Source: Polydactylus sextarius (lineage: Eukaryota > Chordata > Actinopteri > Polynemidae). Taken from it: a stretch of 64,000 bases of DNA. Made by a program: the position numbers and the translations under genes. Positions 49,911-62,640 of this stretch are shown here, one piece after another (the first letter of the stretch is position 1; each line of letters opens with the position of its first letter). Below the pieces are notes generated by a model. It was not told where the DNA came from. It worked only from the letters and a program-made list of their open reading frames with translations, and ran no database searches. The DNA lies in assembly GCA_016801845.1 (NCBI GenBank), contig CM028914.1:495501-559500 (forward strand), in the 5' to 3' direction.

Positions 49911-50912
49911 TCACCTGACGACACTGTCTGAAACCAACACAGTCAATAGTTTGATTCATTCATGATGTTTAATATGAGAACTGAGCCAACAACACACAAC
50001 CACATTAATACATTAACACTGGACAAAACCAGTCAACCTGAGAATCTCAACGAGCTCACGTTTATTAAACTGCAGCTGTGAAGTTTTACAAGGACCTTTT
50101 ATTTACTATCTAGCATCTTCAATTAGAACTTTATTATCTGTTGTGGAAAATATGAAACTATATTGTAATGACTCATATCTCAGTGATCAAATGTGTAAAA
50201 TGATGATTCACCTTTATTTGAAGCTTTTTCAGAAACAGTTTGTGATTATGAACATTTTTATTTCTCAGTGAAAACAAACAGTCTAAATCTCTAGATCAGA
50301 GTCTGTTACATCTGTAACATCTACAGACGACTGTAGAAATGTCACATCATTGAATGTATCTGACACTGAACAACTAGACACCAGGTAAATAAACCCGCTG
50401 CTGATTGGTCGGCTGTGTCATGTTTCGCTTTTGATCTTTAATAAATCTAAAAATAATCTCTCTGTTTTTTCCATTAGTATCGTATCAACATTTATCTTTT
50501 AGAATAAAAAACAACTGAGAACACAAACCGACACAATTTTCATGAAGAAACTAAAAGTAAAAGATGAGGAGAGGAAACAGCTGAGTCATGAAACTGAATG
50601 TCGACGATGTTAATTCACATCAGAACAAACTTGTGAAGCTTCAACTGATGCATCTGACACTTTATTAAATTTTTTCTCACCTGAATCAGACAAACATATA
50701 AACCATTAAATAATTACATTGTTGCCTTTAAAAAACTCCTGTTTCTCTGAAACGTCACAGTTTGACAGAAACAAACCAGAGAGTGAAGGTTGAATGAGTC
50801 CAGATCGCGAACGTAAACTTCTTAGAGGTTTATGTTAACAATCTACAGGACGGACATGAAATAATCCTCCTGTATTTAATCTACACCAACATTCAGGAAA
50901 CGTGTGTTAATG
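49911..50912. other. Non-coding stretch, nothing recognised
   Basis: AT-rich unique sequence without simple repeats. Confidence 0.5.
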
Positions 50913-50954
50913 ATATAATCCAGCTGGACGAGGCCTCGTTCAGCTGGATTATAT
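50913..50954. repeat. 42-bp near-perfect palindrome
   Basis: The arms 50913-50933 and 50934-50953/4 are reverse complements with one mismatch (G50927 versus T50940), which pairs as G-U in RNA. Each arm holds a CAGCTG E-box, and the centre is AGGCCT. There is no loop spacer, so it can form a cruciform in DNA or a 20-21 bp hairpin in RNA. Confidence 0.85.
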
Positions 50955-50984
50955 AAAGTGGATCATATCAACCGGATCATATAT

Positions 50985-51170
50985 CAACTGTAACTAACGT
51001 GATTGTTACTGTCACTAACTGTAATTAACTGTAAATGTAACTTACTTTAACTGTAACTGTAACTAACTAACTGAAACTGTGACTGTAACTGTAAACAACT
51101 ATAACTGTAACTAAAACTAACTAATTAACTAAATGTAACTGAAACTGGAACTAACTGTATCTGTAACTGT
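50985..51170. repeat. Degenerate AACTGT / AACTA tandem region
   Basis: Short words AACTGTAACT, ACTAACTAACTG and variants recur for about 185 bp. Many contain AACTG, the core of MYB sites, but a decayed simple repeat explains it as well. Confidence 0.8.
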
Positions 51171-51886
51171 GGTCAGTGGTCTAACAAAGACAATAAAGAC
51201 CAGTGACAACTCTCTGGGTCAAACTGGTCCAGGGTTGAGTTTCTATTTGAGTCAGAAACATGTTGGTTCATCACAGAGACGGAGGAGACGAGTCGACGTC
51301 TCTCTGACTGACACAACCTCCAGATTTATTCAGTTTAAAGAGTCCAGATCTGAATCAAAGTGAGCGAGTTCACATGTTTTTCTTTGGTTATTTAGTCGAA
51401 TCCTTGACTCTTAATATCGTTTTGATACATTTTAAAAATATCTTCAAGACCAAGTTTCATTTTAAAAACTGGATTCTGTTCTTTAAACGTTCAGGGACAA
51501 ATCTGTAGAGTTTCATTCATTCTTTCATTGAGAAGAACATTATTTCAAATGTGGCACTAATGAAAGCTACTTCCATAGAAAGAGCAGAGATGAGCCTCTC
51601 AGTCTGATTATGAGCAGAATAAAAACTTGTAGAAGCAACAGCTTCATGTTATTTTTGGATAAAGCCTCATCGTTCCCTGCAGCTCTTTGTGTTCAACCAA
51701 AGGTCATTTCTGCTGCTGAGACTCGGGGCCACGTGTAGCAACAAGCCTCAGGCCTCAGGTGAACAGTGATGTGCATTAGAGGTTTAGAGCTTTTCTTGAC
51801 TGTTTGTCGTGAGTGAACGACCGAGACGTGGAGCGAAGCACATTTCCCTCTGGACTGAACCAAGTCACATCACATGTAAATGTCTT
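51171..51886. other. Non-coding stretch, nothing recognised
   Basis: Includes TCTTTGGTTATTTAG near 51381, which only partly matches miR-9 and lacks a partner arm. Confidence 0.5.
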
Positions 51887-51931
51887 ATATTATATATATT
51901 ATATAATATATTATTATTATATAATATATTG

Positions 51932-51982
<51 letters not shown>
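51887..51982. repeat. AT-rich tract followed by (GA)n
   Basis: TATATATTATATAATATATT-type sequence (51887-51930) joins a pure GA tract (51933-51982) through GGG. The GA part is a homopurine mirror repeat able to form triplex DNA. Confidence 0.95.
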
Positions 51983-51983
<1 letters not shown>

Positions 51984-52059
51984 ACAGTTAACGGCGGCTC
52001 CATAGTTGATTGTTCATTAGTGCTCCTCACATCATATAAGATTTAATCCTTCACTGAAA

Positions 52060-52230
52060 CACACTGTAGTGGTGTTTAATTGACTTTTATGGCATGTGCC
52101 TCTCCAGACAGTCCAACCTTGAAATTGCAGATCAGAAAATGTAGCCTTGAACAAGCAGAGTGGAGGACCATGTAAATGAAGGTACATTTCAGTCCCGGCC
52201 TCGTGATCGTGTTGCAACATTTGAAACCGC
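52060..52230. promoter_or_regulatory. Candidate conserved non-coding element
   Basis: TTTAATTGAC at 52076-52085, then TTTTATGGCATGTGCC and CCTTGAAATTGCAGATCAG, a compact unique block. Confidence 0.4.
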
Positions 52231-53100
52231 GCAGCGACGTAGAAACACTCGTGAGGTTTGATCTGTTTTATCATCCAGAGGTGAAACACGTTCACCTTCA
52301 GTAAGAAGCAGCTCTGGTCACAACTGTTCATCCACAGAAACACGACACAAACACCACGTCACTGAAGACTCGTTGGTAATGAGACGACCAGTTGACTGGA
52401 TGAATAATATTCATATTCAAAAGGTTAAAAAAGTATATTTTGTTATTTAGTCTTTAAAGATAAGTTGAATAGTTATACTGCTTTAAATTGATGAGGATGT
52501 TATTTCCTGGTATTTATGCGTCTTTTACATATAAGCTCTCGTTGACCTACAGACAGATACAGTCCAGTGTGTGCTGCAGCGTCTCAGTGGGAGAAAACTC
52601 ATTAACATTTTGTGCAACGGTCAAAAACGCTGACGAAATTTCCTCTGAGGACAATTAATGAAACCACTAAAGACAGAGTCAGATTCCAGGGCAGAGTCAC
52701 GTGGGACATAAAGAGTGTAACACACTACGTTAATCCTAAAATCAATATTCAGAAAGACGCCTCTGATCCTGCAGATTCATTATGAAAGTCATCGTATGTT
52801 CACAGAAAAAACTAAACTACCAACAGAAAAAAACGTTCCTTTTTTTTTGAATCTGTTAATTTAATTCAACTTGTATTAAAATGTTCAAATTTAAAAACCA
52901 AACGTCCTTGATTCATTTTCCCAGTCAGTCTTGATTTTCTAACAATGAGCTGCAGATTGAGACGTTCGTTCACAACCACATCGTTTCTTTCTTCTGTCGC
53001 TAACCATCGCTAACGTCGCTAGCGAGGCCATAATACCGACGGCTGCAACCGCTGCCAGGATGTTCTTTAAGCTGTGTCATTCTCTTTGTCTTGCTTTTTT
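52231..53100. other. Non-coding stretch, nothing recognised
   Basis: T/A runs at 52842-52849 and 53094-53103. No elements. Confidence 0.5.
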
Positions 53101-53570
53101 TTTGCTTTTCACTTACAATTTAATACACAAGATTACTGATACCACAAGCATGAGAAAACAATTTCATTGGGAATGAGGACAAGAGCATCGATGCACAACA
53201 GTAAGAGACGATAACAGACTGCTGAAAGTAAAATTTCATTTTCAGATTAGAGACAAGCTGTGCAAAGACCTCTATAAAAAGCTGTCTTGCCAGATGCCTT
53301 TTTGGGCAAATCCTTGATTTCATTAGCTTTTAAATGGTGTTTAAAAAGCCTCTGCCACAAACAACACAATTAGGTTTTCAGATGGTGAACTGGTGATCCC
53401 TCTGCAGCTTGATATCCACAGGCTTATCTTCTGCTTTATTGCATTATAGTGGCAAAATATTACTGTAATTATACTGTAAATAGAAACCATAATTAGAAAG
53501 AGGCCCATCCCCTCAATGTTCAATCTGAAGTCAGGCTCAGAAAAACAGAGCACGGCTGCTAAAGGTGAGT
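53101..53570. promoter_or_regulatory. Candidate conserved non-coding region
   Basis: Repeat-free AT-rich block with CATTAGCTTTTAAATGG near 53319, GCATTATAGTGGC near 53440 and TAATTAG at 53490-53496. Overlapping minus frames are short and featureless. Confidence 0.4.
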
Positions 53571-55840
53571 AACTGCATCAGCAGGAACATTGAGGCCTGA
53601 AGACGCAGCAGAGAGGCATTAAAGAAAATACACAAATAGATCCTAAACTGAATCAACGCAGCCAGTCGCTCTCACGGCACCCGACATTAAAGCAGAGAGT
53701 GTGGCTTCCTGCTCAAGCTAACGTCATTAAGTTCACAACAAGACGCGATGAAGCTACGGGAGCTGAAACGTCTGAGGATGAAGATAAAACTGTGTCAGTT
53801 AACATGTAAATAACACGACCAAACTTCATTTCAGATGATGTTTGTCAGATTTAGCCACTAATGTCAATATGACTTCATCACGTTATCATGTTGATGCTAA
53901 AGTTCACATCATTTCACGTGTTAAAGGACGATTGTTCCTCAGCATCTGTAAAATAAAAACAGGTTCCTGCCGCAGATACTTAACAGACGTTACAGAAACT
54001 CTGGCCAACAACTCTCACATTACCTTCACCTTTTTACCAACATGATGAAATCAGAGCTATGTTTAGAAAAGCTGTTGTCTCTGGTTGTGTGCTAGCAGCG
54101 AGGAGACAGGCTGATGTACTGCCTCAGCCCAGATAACAAAGTTAGCTATAAATGTTCATCTTCAGTCATGTCAACTTCCTCCCCAACAACCCTCACCCCT
54201 TCTTCTCCTCCACACACACCAAACACCTCAGACACACACTGGCCAGCAGGCAAATATTTCCTGTTAGCAGCCGCACCAAGCCATGTGTTTGTGTCTCTTG
54301 AAAAGGTTAGAGCTCGACATAGCAAGCTGGGGCAGAACACGCTGCAGTTAAAGCCACGTTAATCAGCCTGTTCTTCTGAGAGTGTGTATGAACGTGAAGC
54401 GTCATCAGCCGCCACGAGGCTCCGTCACGTCAGCTGACGCTGGACTCTCGTCAGAATTAAAGCTGCGAGACACCGTTGCTCAGCTGGAGGGAGGTGAAGC
54501 TCTGGGTAATGAGGAAAACGTCATTACAGCTCCACAGACGTCTGGTTTCCTACCAACCAGTCTGACGTGAAGCAGGAAGAGAATCTGCAACATCATTTAA
54601 AATGGAGGAATATTTTATAAAGACCTCTGATAAAACGTGAGAACAGAGAAAAGAGCAACGAGTTTAAAAAGCAGCTTTAGCTGTTAATTGTATTAATGTC
54701 TGTAATCAGATCTCCGGTTTGTCCTCGTCTCAGAGGAAGTTTTCCAGACTCGGAGGAAAGAGGCCACGGAGGGACATCGATGGAACGAGAGGTCGGGACC
54801 GACACGAACAACTGGAGAGGAAGACAAAGTCAATGTGTCTTTTCTTAAATACATAACAGCAAACCTGTCAAATAGTTATCACTATAATTAGCTCAATACG
54901 TAAATATAATCACGTAAACGTTATAACAGAACATTATATTCATTAATTAATAATTGTCAAATAAAACAACCAACAGATAATTTATATGATTTAAACTGAT
55001 AAAAACCAACTGAAGAACTAAAATGTCATGAAGTGACGTGAAGAACTCAATCACATCAAACGACCAAAGTTAAAAAGCAGAAAATAAAAATACAAAATAT
55101 TTGAAATCAATTTCTTTCCAGTTTAAAATCTGACGTCTTTGATGGAGCTTGTTAAATAAATTCCATCAGTTATAAATGAATTCTTTAATGTATTTTTAAC
55201 AACGTCCTTATTGACTGTTGTTGTAAATCTCCTCCTGAATATTTATTAATAATTGTAAATTCTTTTTATAATTCTTCTTCTTGTTTTTTATTGAAATATC
55301 AAACAATAAGCTGCTTTGTAATTTAACGGCATTAGTTAAAGATCAATGTAAGAACATTTATTCATTCCCTCTTTTATCAACTGCTGAGACATTTTATAAA
55401 GTAATTTCCTCAGAAACGAGTCAACCATCAACCTTGACGTGTCAAGAGAATATGACACCGATCACAACAACAAAATAACTTTATAATTAAAATAAAATTT
55501 AAAAAACACAAGAATTATAAAATAACAACTCAATCTCAAAACAGAAAGAAAATGAAATGGTTAAAATGAATGAAAGCCTTCCTGTGGTTATAAACTACCG
55601 AGAACGGACTGACTGATGAAACAGCAGAGATGTTTTGTCGTCCACGGTCCGTCGCTGCCACATTCAACACTAAAAACCATTTTCCATCGGACTGGAGCGG
55701 TGAGGGGACATTGTTGGTCATCTCCCATTTATTTCTCCATAGGTCTGTCAACGGCAGGTTGTGAAGTGAGGCTCCGTGTCCCTATGGACGCCTGGGAGCA
55801 GGATTTCCGCTGAAGTTTCCGTGGTAACAAAGCCACTGAG
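53571..55840. other. Non-coding stretch, nothing recognised
   Basis: 54170-54360 has a C-rich patch and overlapping short frames. 54840-55540 is very AT-rich. 55690-55840 has some CpG but no exon evidence. Confidence 0.5.
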
Positions 55841-56010
55841 CCTTGAGCTTTTACAGTACATTCCCATTTGCACTTTGCAAAGGTGAAGCTACAGAATTTG
55901 GCTTGACAGTGGGGGGGCCTCTCGGGACCTCGGCTACATGAAGCAATTTTGGCAGATCAGCAGGTGAGCTGTGAAGCAGAGACTTGTCTGCCTGAGAAAT
56001 ACCACTTCAG
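55841..56010. promoter_or_regulatory. Candidate conserved non-coding element with TEAD-type word
   Basis: ACATTCC (55858-55864), the TEAD core, lies 8 bp from the palindrome CTTTGCAAAG (55873-55882). GGCTTGACAG follows, then a run of seven G. Confidence 0.45.
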
Positions 56011-57480
56011 ATCAGTTTTCTTCTAGTCTTCTAGTTCTCGTGAAGATAATTCCTCAGATAGTGTTTCTGACCTTGTGTTTCACTTGGAAATCACCGGTGT
56101 TCAAATGCAACGAAAGCCTCTAAAACAAGATCTGATATCTGTGAACATTTGTATCTGATCTGAGAATAAAACTGTCGTTCAGACTTGGAAACTAAACATG
56201 GCGACAGATTTAAAGACACAGATCTGAAACAAGTACAGATGCGATAACAGCTTGTTAACTTTCCATATGAACTAAAACAAAGACATGAATGAAATGTTAA
56301 ACACAACGAACCTCAGACTGAACCAACACGTGATCAAACTGCTCTGACACCGCTGGTTTTATTTTGATCAGATGTTACTATTGTGCCACAGCGTGAGTGA
56401 AACATTAGAAATAGATGTAGTTTGACTTGGCAGGAGTGAAGATCACTTGTGCTGATTTCAGAGTCAGATACATTCAAACCTTTCAACAGGAACATAAAAT
56501 AAAAACATCTCAGTTTGTCTCTGAGGCTTCGTTGATGCATCTGTACCAGAAGATAATCTGATCTACAGGACAAACTGTTCATGTAGCACATGTAGTGTGT
56601 AGTGACTAAGTGTAATTGGAGTCAGTGAGAAAGTATCTATCATGACGTTATCTGGATAATGAAATACCTGATATTTAATAATAAGAGCTCTCGTTATCTC
56701 CAGTCCGCCGCTTCCTGATCCGAGTTCAGTATGTTAATTGAGCAGCAGTTGTCAACAAATATTCACATGAAGCAGCACGTGATGCTCTCGAAGGGTTGAA
56801 GCGACGTGCTCCGTGTGGTCACGTTACAGAAGAAGAGGACACGTAGGTTGTTAGGTTTGTGTGCTAACTAAGCTTTGTCACATGACCAGTATCTTCTACC
56901 TCCTTCACAGATGTTTAATATCTCTGGATTATGAGACCAATTCATGCATGGATCAGATGTGATCATTACAGACTAACGCCACCTCCAGATGTATAAAGGT
57001 ATTACACCATATTGTATGTGCACCTCCATCTTGTGTTTCTGTATCCAGGTAAGATCTCCAGATACAGTCTTTCTGTGGAATCGGCGTTTAAACGTCACAA
57101 CAAACCAGAAAGTGATGCCTGCAGCTTCAGGCTGCTTTCACTGCTTCTGTTTGATCTCCAGTCATTTTGACTGTGATCCAAAACCCACAGCGGCAGTGAT
57201 TTCCATATCAACTCACCACAGTCTGCACTTGGCTCTGTCCACACCAAAGCCTCAGGTTTAAGAGGAAACAGCAGAGTCTTTACTGCCCATAGCACATGAT
57301 GGTGATGTATCTGCCAGTGTTAGATAAGTTGTCGATAGGATCTGTGCTGGCGACTTGTAGGACGAGATAAGCTCCACAGATTATTTCTACCAGTGGCCTT
57401 GTGAAGTAAAGATTATTAAACAGCAGTTTATTTGCTTCTCTACTCAAACTACATAAGAACGGCTCAGGTGTGAGGCCTCC
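56011..57480. other. Non-coding stretch, nothing certain
   Basis: TATCCAGGTAAGATC near 57043 contains a perfect donor, but the upstream frame is short and unsupported. A 90-codon frame (56989-57261) has no family. Confidence 0.45.
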
Positions 57481-57845
57481 TCCTCCAGCAATGGCACATT
57501 TTCCTCTGATCCGCCAGCAGGCGCGGCCAGTTCACCTATAAAAAAAAATCCTCCGCCGCCCAAAATAGTTCCTCCTAATAAAGAATGTTAATGACTTAAT
57601 TACCTAGCTATCAGCGTGTTGTTTAGTCTCATGTATTTTTTAACTATTTTGACTCTTTGGAATTTAATTTTAACTGTTTTTGTTGACTGATTCTCAGTTT
57701 AATGCCTAATCGCAGTCGTGGGGCAGGATGGGTCAGCGACCACATTCATCTGTGGATTTATCATGTCACCCTGCAGGCAGTGCTGAGAGAGTCGCATATG
57801 GGCAGGAACGAGTCTGCCCACTGATCAGCTCACTGATTGGTCCAC
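57481..57845. promoter_or_regulatory. Candidate conserved non-coding element
   Basis: TTAATGACTTAATTACC with TTAATTA at 57596-57602, CTAGCTATCAGCGTG, and TAATGCCTAATCGC near 57700. The left part has CpGs (CCGCCAGCAGGCGCGGCC). Confidence 0.45.
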
Positions 57846-57949
57846 TACTCACGTTAGACCTCACGTGATCAAAACAAATGCAGTGAGTTGACAATCAAGC
57901 CGCTTAGCCCAGACAGAGTAAACATAAAAATAACACAGACTAATGTCAG

Positions 57950-59260
57950 CATGTGTTCTGACCGGTTCTACACCGTAGTCAGGGAACAGAGGAGACCGGT
58001 TTCCTCTGGGGCTGAAGCTAGTCGTTAGCTTCGGGGCTAAGCTTAACTTCACTATCTTCCTCCAGTCGCTCTGCTTCGCTGCTTCTCATTGGCCACTCAT
58101 TCATTCTCTCTTCTCACACTCGTCCATACCGGTCCCTCACTCTTCCTTCACCACTCAGACACACACACTTGATAACACTCTATAACAATAAGGACAAGGG
58201 GAAAACGTACAACAGGACATTTTCCTGTATATGAAAAAAACACTGTTAGGGAAAAGGTGACCATTTCATTATGTGGTGCAATGAGAGCAATAATCACAAT
58301 CATAAAATCCCAACATTCAGCATCAATGAATTTTATTTATACAATGTTTTCACTCTACGCATCTTGATGTGACAGTGTCCATGTTTTGTTTTGTTTATTT
58401 CTTTTGTTAATTCACATGATGTTTCGATTCAAAATGTTAGTTTGCCCATAAATAAGAATTTTATTTTAATTTCAACAAGGCCTACTGGGAGTTATCAGAC
58501 CCATGCAGAGCTCCAGTAGCTGCATGTTGAGCACCGCCGCCCGGCTTACCTTATCGACAGGTTCAGTGTAGCATATGGCGTTTGCATTGTTTTCATATCT
58601 AACCATACCGGTCACGGTGGCCATGGCACAACGGTTGTGTTTTAAGCTTAAACTGATAAAGAACTATCTAAGCAGGGCTATGGGACAGGGACGACTAGTG
58701 GATTATCAATACTCTCTACTGATAACAACAGGACCAGGGAGCTGGATTTCACATACAACTTGTAACGAGTGAGTTGCAGGTTTCTTTTTATTATTGCAAT
58801 TGTTTCCTGTAGCTTATGGTGGGAAAATGCACATGTTCTGTGACAACGTGTGGCTGACGTACCACGCTGAAATGACAAATACATCAAGAGATAGATGACC
58901 GTGATATATAAGAATACTATAAGAATGAATTATGGTATTAAAACCAACGGCCCTGATCCAAGCGTCGGAACCAGTGTCTGCCCCACTGATATTCATGCTC
59001 ACGAGCCACTACTGTCCACCAGTGACCCGAAGCAAACATGCACAAGAACCAACACGCCCTGACTTTAGTCGTACACGTTCCCCTGAGACGACTAATGTTG
59101 TCTTTTTTAATCACGGTGTTTAGGACGGAGCAACCAGAGGTACACGATGAAAACGGAGCAGAGATGTTCCCTTGAGTCACGTTAAAGACGACAACCCCCA
59201 AGGAAATCACCGGACCCAGGGACACACCACCAAATAAAGGGCTGGTTCCACCGAGGTGGG
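57950..59260 (-). other. CpG-elevated patch with tentative minus-strand exons
   Basis: Two segments can be spliced in frame on the minus strand. Exon A (58624 to 58550) starts GCCATGG, a strong start context, is open for 25 codons and ends in AAG|GTAAGC. Exon B (58179 to 58114) follows TTATTGTTATAG and is open for 21 codons to a stop. Joined, they would give 46 residues. Another minus frame of 28 codons (58104 to 58018) and a 95-codon frame (59225 to 58938) lie nearby. None is recognisable. A decayed transposon or pseudogene is as likely as a short gene. A 9-bp imperfect hairpin (CTACTGGGAG / CTCCAGTAG) lies at 58482-58519. Confidence 0.25.
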
Positions 59261-59590
59261 TTTTTATGTGGTTAATAGGTTTTACTTCTTATTTCAATCA
59301 AGAGTTAAATGCTGTTTAGGCCTTTTGTGTAGTTATAATGTTCTAATGCTCTTAAACAATCAACATGGTAACAAAGTCATCCAGCATCAACTATCACATC
59401 AGTTAAATGTTTAACCACTTTGTCTTCAGCTGTTTTCTTTTCTATTTCAAAACAATAGTCATTAAATTTTACAATAATGAATCATCATCATGTTCATGAA
59501 CAGCAGCTGAAAATGGTCAAATCAGAGAAAATAAAACCAATTAACATATTAGAGAAAGGCTGAATATTCCTGAGCAGACTGTCTCTGATT
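59261..59590. other. Non-coding, nothing recognised
   Basis: AT-rich unique sequence. Confidence 0.5.
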
Positions 59591-59800
59591 AACGTGTTTG
59601 TCTTATGCGAGGTGGCGTGTGGTGCCAGGTGGCCTTTCAACGTAGCAGCACATGTCAGCTCAGTGTAAATAATTCAAAATGCATACGTGCTCATATGCAC
59701 ACGGCGCCGCTTGGATGGAAAAGAGTGATGGCAGCAGAAGACAGAATCTGGGTCAGGGATTTTGACGCTAACCTTGCTTCCTTTTGAACGACGTTCAAGT
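59591..59800. promoter_or_regulatory. Candidate enhancer-like block
   Basis: GCATACGTGCTCATATGCAC and GGCGCCGCTTGGATGG in a compact block with more CpG than its flanks. A 60-codon plus frame covers it without support. Confidence 0.35.
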
Positions 59801-61650
59801 CTGTATGGTTGGAGACGTGTGGGAGGAGGCGTCACGTCTTAATTCACTGAGCTCAACATTACACACACATCTACACCATCAGCTAATCCACAGAGGATCT
59901 GGACCAGGAGACACTGATTTGCCAGTGTTACTGTGTTTCATTCTTTCTCATTAACCGCGTTTGTGTTGATGTCAATCGACGGCAGCTCAGGTTCAGTCTG
60001 AACGTTCAGGGAAAAGAAGACGAATCGATCGTTAATTCTGCTTCTCATCAGTCTTTCAGGTGTGTAGCGTGTTCAACGAGGTTGTGATATAAGACTAAAG
60101 TCACTGAACATGTCTGCAGAAAGTCAACTGTCAACACGTTAATTAGTTTTTCCTAAAATAACTGAACCGTCCTTGTTCAGATTGAGAAAGTAATTATAGT
60201 TCAGATCATATAAGAACAGTAGAGACAAAGCTGATGCCAACACATTAAATTTCATCTGCAATTGGCTGAAGATTTTAAATTCAAATGAACTGTGTTATAA
60301 ACTTTACTTCCTTCATCTTTAATCGATTCAAACAGAATAAAATCCCAACAGATTTTGGAGATTTCTTTTTTTCCCCTGAGTGAAAGAAAAAACTAGCAAA
60401 CGTGAGGCCAGCAGGCTAATTATGTGTGTTCAGACGCTGGATGAGGCGTCATCAGAGGAACATGATGATCTTCCTCATAAATATAAAGGATGAGGTCAAA
60501 GGTGTAAGTTAGTTCATTTATTTGTTTAAAACCTTCGTGGGCGTAAATTAAAAGGTACGACGACGTATTTTACATAATTTAACAATTTATCTATGACGCT
60601 TTTCTTTCTCTTTTGTCTGTGGTGCTGACAGGAGACATGTTGATGGAGGAAACCGATGTGTGGCATTAGGAGTGATTCCTCGTGTGTGTGAACTGAAATC
60701 ACATTCCTACATTACTGAATGAACACCAAGTTATTTATCACCATGAGCAAACACACACGGCTACTTTCAGTGGAGAAACGGACTAAATCACCACCGTGTT
60801 TTGTTTTACCATCACAGTCGACTGTAACTTCACTGACAACATCTTTACTGTCACTGACTTCACCTTTTTCATCATTTACAATAAAATCAATGATATTTTG
60901 AGTGAAACATGTTTGTTCCTTCACAAACATGAAACAAATCCAACACAAGTTTCTGGTGCGAATGAATTTTTTGTTTTTTGTTTCTACACGAGTCGACAGG
61001 ATTTAAGATTTAAGCAACATGTATTTACTGCTCGAAGAGAAGAAAAGACCCTCGAGGCAATTTAGCAGCCAGTCGGGCCCTGAGCATTTTGTAGACTTAT
61101 CAGGATCACGTGCAAAAATCTTCGTTGGTGAAACTGTGGAAAACAGAAAGATAGTGTTTAAATAAACTACATGTGGAGAAGAACTGAGTCCACTAGAGTC
61201 AAACACTTTTATTAAACTAGAAAAAATGTAGTGATTGTTAAATATTAATATTGTTTTATGTAACAAGTGAAGTAAATACTTCTTTTCACAACACAAGAAT
61301 AAAAAGATTTTCTCTAAGTTTCTGTCAAACAGCTCTGATCTCAACATATAATAGTTTAGACTTTATTCTATTATCTGTTATAATTATATTTACATTGTAA
61401 GTCACAGGCTACGTGTTAAACATGAAGATCTAGAAAAAGAACGGAGATGAAGATGTTTGTGTTGTTAAATTACAGGATCTGTACAACTCGTCTTCACTGT
61501 GTCTTTATGTATAAACTTTAGTGAAACAGTGAAAGTATCTCAGGCAGGTTGAAGACTGTGACCACAAACTAACAACGTGTCAAAGTCAATTATTTTACAA
61601 CGAAGAATATCACTGCTCTTTAAAGAACACATTTGTCATTTTGAAAAGAT
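59801..61650. other. Non-coding stretch, nothing recognised
   Basis: Frames at 60712-61347 on both strands are AT-rich chance frames. No repeats or structured elements. Confidence 0.5.
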
Positions 61651-61800
61651 TTTTGTTTAATATCCAGTGACACTGTTGTGACAACTGAGACTCAAGCGTT
61701 GTAATTGCATCGAGATTGAGGGAGACCGTCTCCAAAGTTTCAATTAAAAGCAACTTCTTGTTCTTTTTAAAAAGCTGCTGGTGGAGACAGAGAGTGTATG
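61651..61800. promoter_or_regulatory. Candidate conserved non-coding element
   Basis: TAATTGCAT at 61702-61710 (homeodomain/POU-like) and TTTCAATTAAAAGC near 61737, just left of a (GT)n tract. Confidence 0.4.
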
Positions 61801-61810
61801 AGCACGGACG

Positions 61811-61811
<1 letters not shown>

Positions 61812-61843
<32 letters not shown>
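61812..61843. repeat. (GT)n microsatellite
   Basis: Pure GT tract of about 32 bp. Confidence 0.97.
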
Positions 61844-61844
<1 letters not shown>

Positions 61845-62610
61845 TAATGGGGAGAGAAAAATTTAGTTAGACAACTTAATTAAAACAACGTTGATTACTT
61901 GGTCAAATGATGGTAATTTAAAGGCTGAAGGAGAAGCTGGAATAAAAGCAGATAGAAGAAGTCTTAGAACTGCTGATTTTCATTATTGTGTTGTTCTCTG
62001 AGAAGAAACGTAACATTTCATTCTCTCTCCGCTGATTAGTGTTTTTTTTTTTTTTTTTGATGTTAATGCCACGATGAGAACATCTCTGGCCTCAGGACTC
62101 GACTAAATCCTCCCCAGTCCGTTGTTGACCACGTCCTGAACCTGAACTGACGTGAACACCACAGATTTTATTAACCCTGAATTTATGATCATATCAAATA
62201 AACGTCTCATCGACTGTAAAAAATATGAATTATTTCATCATCTATAGTGAAGTTACAACTGAAACTGACTAAAACATTAAAAAATCAACCATTTGAAATA
62301 TTCATCAAGAACAACTGGAGGATTCCAATGTCTGTGAAGGTTTAGATCAAATATTCATTCATGTTGTAATTAATTTAAACAAATGTGGATTGTTATATAG
62401 AAAGAACGAGGTCTTGACTGATTCATAAGAACAGTGAAAACCATCCATGTTGCAGAAGTGTTAATGATGCCACTGATGCTCTCTAACAAAAGGAGAAAAG
62501 ACAGAGAAGTGAGCAGTGTAAAGCAGCATCTGAGGCAGCAGGTTAACCTTGAAGATACATATAAAGCAGTTTCCTGTTGAAGAGAGACCACAGAGACTTC
62601 TCCATTTCTA
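61844..62610. other. Non-coding stretch with a poly-T run
   Basis: T-run at 62042-62058. An 81-codon minus frame (62370-62615) is not recognisable. Confidence 0.5.
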
Positions 62611-62633
62611 CCCACACCCCTCCACCCCCCACC
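62611..62633 (-). other. G-quadruplex motif
   Basis: Plus-strand C runs of 3, 4, 6 and 4 with loops of 1-4 bases give a quadruplex-forming minus strand, just left of the next enhancer-like block. Confidence 0.6.
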
Positions 62634-62640
62634 CCTCCAG

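Noticed and set aside
51381..51403. miR-9-like word TCTTTGGTTATTTAG
   Set aside because: It diverges from the mature sequence after the first 11 bases and no complementary arm is found nearby.
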